A stretch of DNA of 6,665 nucleotides from Alphaproteobacteria bacterium. GTDB taxonomy: Bacteria > Pseudomonadota > Alphaproteobacteria > Rickettsiales > VGDC01. Where the stretch lies: the NCBI GenBank assembly GCA_016869895.1, contig VGDC01000110.1, forward strand, positions 1 to 6,665, given 5' to 3'. The notes under the pieces are model-generated. The model was not told the origin of the DNA. It saw nothing but the letters and a program-made list of their open reading frames with translations, and ran no database searches. The position numbers and the translations under genes are program-made. Positions 4,418 to 6,665 of this stretch are shown here, one piece after another; position 1 is the stretch's first letter, and each line of letters starts with the position of its first letter.

Positions 4418-6665
4418 ATTCTGAGAAAGCCGCTGTTCATTAAGGCCTTGCTATTGCTGACCTGTGCGGCTGCGCCTTACCTCGCCCTGCATTCGCAGGC
4501 GGCTGCGGCTCTGGAGGGCGGAAGCGTCACCCAAGGTGCGGCGAATATCACCCAGACCGACAAGCTCACCACCATCAAACAGACCAGTGACCGCGCGCTC
4601 ATCGACTGGCGCGGGTTCGACCTTGCGCCCGATGAAGCGGCGAAATTCATCCAGCCTTCGGCATCGTCGCTGACCGTCAACCGCGTCAACAGCGTGAATC
4701 CGACGACCATTCAGGGCAAAATCTCGGCCAATGGCAATATCGTGCTGCTGAACCCCAACGGGGTGATGTTCTCCGGCACGTCGCAGGTGGATGTGAACGG
4801 CATCGTCGCCACGACCAGCACCATCCGCGACGCGGATTTCGCGGCGGGTAAACTGGACTTCAAAGCGGGCGGCAACCCGAATGCGGCGGTCGTCAACGCG
4901 GGTACCATCAGCGCGAAGGATGCCGGATTGGTGGGGCTGGTCGCGCCGAACGCCATCAACAGCGGGGTCATCAACGCCAAGCTCGGCAAGGTGCAACTGG
5001 CTTCCGGCGATACCTATACGCTGGATTTGGCGGGCAACGGCATCATCAACCTCGAAGTCTCCGATGCGGTAAAACAGCAGGTGGTCGCCAACGCGGGCGC
5101 CATCGCCGCCGCGGGAGGGACGATACAACTCACCGCCGCCGCAGGCCGCGAAGTGGTGAACAGCCTCATATTGGCTTCCGGCAGCCTGAACGCTACATCC
5201 GTGGCGCAGAAGAACGGTAAGATCATCATCTCCGCAGAAGGCAGCAATGCCGTGAAAGGTAATGACGCCGCTAAAAAGGGCAAGAAAAGCGGCGAAAGCG
5301 TGGTGCTCGTTGATGGCGTGGTGAATGCATCCGGCCGGAAGACGGGCGAGAAGGGCGGCTCCGTTGAAATCACGGGTGATTACGTGGCCATCAACGATGG
5401 CGCATTCATCGACGCATCCGGCGACACGGGTGGTGGCGACATCAAAATCGGCGGGGATTATCTGGGTACGGGCACGACCGCGACCGCAATCATGACCGCC
5501 GTCGGCAAAGACGCCATCATCGCCAATGACGCGGTGACGAACGGCGACGGTGGGCGTACCATCGTGTGGAGTGACGACACGACGGAATTCCACGGCAATA
5601 TTTTCGGGCGTGGTGGCGCACAGGGCGGTAACGGCGGGTTTGTCGAGACATCCGGCAAGAAATATCTCGATGCGCAGGGGTTCGTGGACCTCACCGCATC
5701 CAAAGGGAATAAAGGCCAATACCTGCTCGACCCGACCAATATCGCCATTTATGGGAATGTGAACCCCACCTTCACATCCACCGACGGCACGAGCATCAAC
5801 CTCGCCAACGGTCTCGCCATGTGGCTTGACCCGAACGACCGCTCCAAGATTCAGCTGACCTACTATAACACCGCAGCGGAGACTTATACCGGCGTGGCTG
5901 GTAGCAACACAGTGACATCCACCGTGAATACGGATGGCACAGCGATTTACCGTGTCGGTTCACGCATCCGCATCGGCGCGGGTGGTACGGCATTGGCATC
6001 CGACCCGCTGGGTGCGGATACCTACACGGTCGCCTCCGTCGCGGTCGTGGGCGGCAAAACCGTCATCACCACGGTGGAAGCCCTCACCTCAAACTATGCG
6101 TCGCAAACACTCTATCGCGGTGTCGTTTCCCAATGGAACGATAAAAGCACATTCGCCAACAACGCGACACAGGCGGGCGCAGCTATGCCGCTGTGGGTCG
6201 GTGGGCGCATGAATGGCAAAGATGTTATCTACTTCGACGGCATCAATGATTTCATGACCGTCGCCGATGCCCCATCGCTTGATAACACCAACGGTCTGAC
6301 GCTGACACTCGCGCACAGCCCGCTGATCAACAATGTGTTGAGTGCGATCATTTCCAAACGCACATTGGCGAACGACAATACCTCCTATACCGTGTTCATC
6401 TACACCGGAAATTCACTTTATTTGGATATTATCGGCAACACTGACCGCTTCAATACGGGTAGTTATCCAGGCGGCACGAATAATATCTTTTCCATCGTCT
6501 ATGACGGTACACTCGCGAATACCCAGCGCGTCAAAGTCTATGACAAGGGCACACTGGTTGCCACTGCCACAGAATCATCCAGCAGCATTCCCGATTACTC
6601 ATCCAACCTGTATCTGGGGCAGATGAACGCGTCCGACAATCGCTTCTCCTCCGCTGAATATCAGG
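4418..6665 (+). CDS. Two-partner-secretion adhesin (filamentous haemagglutinin family) with LamG-like module; 3' end beyond window
   Basis: At least 749 codons, open to the window end. The last in-frame stop upstream is TGA 4391, and no ATG or GTG lies between it and the signal peptide, so the start is inferred as ATT 4418 or CTG 4421. Residues 1-31 form a good Sec signal (basic RK/K, hydrophobic LLLL core, 'SQAAAA' cleavage region). A TPS/haemagglutination domain follows: 'DWRGFDL' (W64), 'LTVNRVNS', and the hallmark NPNG at 112-115. A beta-helix stalk continues through 'GGSVEITGDYVA' (from 313), 'IGGDYLG' (344-350), 'IVWSDDTTEFHG' (W384), 'GGFVETSGK' (406-414) and 'LLDPTNIAI' (436-444), the usual order in such adhesins. 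From about 466 there is a LamG/concanavalin A-like module: 'MWLDPND', then 'VSQWNDKS' (W573) and 'YFDGINDFMTV' (605-615). Such proteins are threaded through a TpsB outer-membrane pore to the cell surface; no TpsB gene is visible. The binding target is unknown. Confidence 0.9.
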   Translation, partial: MLRKPLFIKALLLLTCAAAPYLALHSQAAAALEGGSVTQGAANITQTDKLTTIKQTSDRALIDWRGFDLAPDEAAKFIQPSASSLTVNRVNSVNPTTIQGKISANGNIVLLNPNGVMFSGTSQVDVNGIVATTSTIRDADFAAGKLDFKAGGNPNAAVVNAGTISAKDAGLVGLVAPNAINSGVINAKLGKVQLASGDTYTLDLAGNGIINLEVSDAVKQQVVANAGAIAAAGGTIQLTAAAGREVVNSLILASGSLNATSVAQKNGKIIISAEGSNAVKGNDAAKKGKKSGESVVLVDGVVNASGRKTGEKGGSVEITGDYVAINDGAFIDASGDTGGGDIKIGGDYLGTGTTATAIMTAVGKDAIIANDAVTNGDGGRTIVWSDDTTEFHGNIFGRGGAQGGNGGFVETSGKKYLDAQGFVDLTASKGNKGQYLLDPTNIAIYGNVNPTFTSTDGTSINLANGLAMWLDPNDRSKIQLTYYNTAAETYTGVAGSNTVTSTVNTDGTAIYRVGSRIRIGAGGTALASDPLGADTYTVASVAVVGGKTVITTVEALTSNYASQTLYRGVVSQWNDKSTFANNATQAGAAMPLWVGGRMNGKDVIYFDGINDFMTVADAPSLDNTNGLTLTLAHSPLINNVLSAIISKRTLANDNTSYTVFIYTGNSLYLDIIGNTDRFNTGSYPGGTNNIFSIVYDGTLANTQRVKVYDKGTLVATATESSSSIPDYSSNLYLGQMNASDNRFSSAEYQ

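Noticed and set aside
4258..4440. 60-codon minus-strand frame spanning the gap before the adhesin
   Set aside because: It overlaps the end of the dehydrogenase, has no recognised motif or clear ribosome site, and runs against the probable promoter.
4386..4443. ATG 4386 and ATG 4393 as adhesin starts
   Set aside because: Both are in other frames and stop after 7 and 16 codons. Using them would need a frameshift for which no slippery run is visible.
4454..4465. Possible lipobox 'LLTC' in the adhesin signal peptide
   Set aside because: Thr before Cys is atypical for a lipobox, and the hydrophobic region continues to a better signal peptidase I site near 'SQAAAA'.
4451..5719. 422-codon open frame on the minus strand opposite the adhesin
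   Set aside because: It is His/Arg/Gly/Asp-rich with no recognisable domain, and is the reverse-frame shadow of a high-GC gene. The + frame encodes unmistakable TPS-family motifs.

Overview
The window (roughly 60% G+C by eye) looks like chromosomal DNA of an alphaproteobacterium. The reasons are a DUF2336 protein (a family found mainly in Alphaproteobacteria), an hpnC-hpnD pair of the bacterial squalene/hopanoid route, an alphaproteobacterial-type NAD kinase, and a large adhesin whose repeat style is common in that class. I cannot name a genus.

Layout, left to right: (1) the C-terminal part of a DUF2336 gene on +, cut by the window start (1-651). (2) On -, the overlapping pair hpnC (1419-2252) and hpnD (652-1425). 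Read from hpnC to hpnD they overlap by 7 bp, and hpnD ends exactly where the DUF2336 gene ends, so the two stop codons abut with no gap. (3) A 57-bp divergent intergenic region with a 7-bp inverted repeat. (4) On +, nadK (2310-3122), then after 34 bp with a good Shine-Dalgarno site a membrane-anchored or exported PQQ-type aldose sugar dehydrogenase (3157-4320). (5) A 97-bp gap with a perfect TATAAT box. (6) From about 4418 to the window end on +, an open frame of 749 codons with no ATG or GTG near its 5' end and no stop inside the window. It encodes the N-terminal part of a secreted two-partner-secretion (filamentous haemagglutinin family) adhesin.

How the genes work together: HpnD and HpnC would turn farnesyl diphosphate into presqualene diphosphate and then hydroxysqualene. 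The reductase HpnE needed to finish squalene is not in the window. NadK supplies NADP(H). The dehydrogenase would oxidise sugars on the periplasmic side of the inner membrane. The adhesin should be exported by Sec and then by an outer-membrane TpsB partner that is not in view.

The most interesting part is the adhesin. It is easily missed because it lacks a standard start codon and a 1.27-kb open frame lies antisense to it. It joins a TPS domain and a beta-helix stalk to a LamG-like (concanavalin A-like) lectin module, which itself seems to carry an insertion of about 80-90 residues. No tRNA, rRNA, insertion sequence, CRISPR array or prophage gene was seen.
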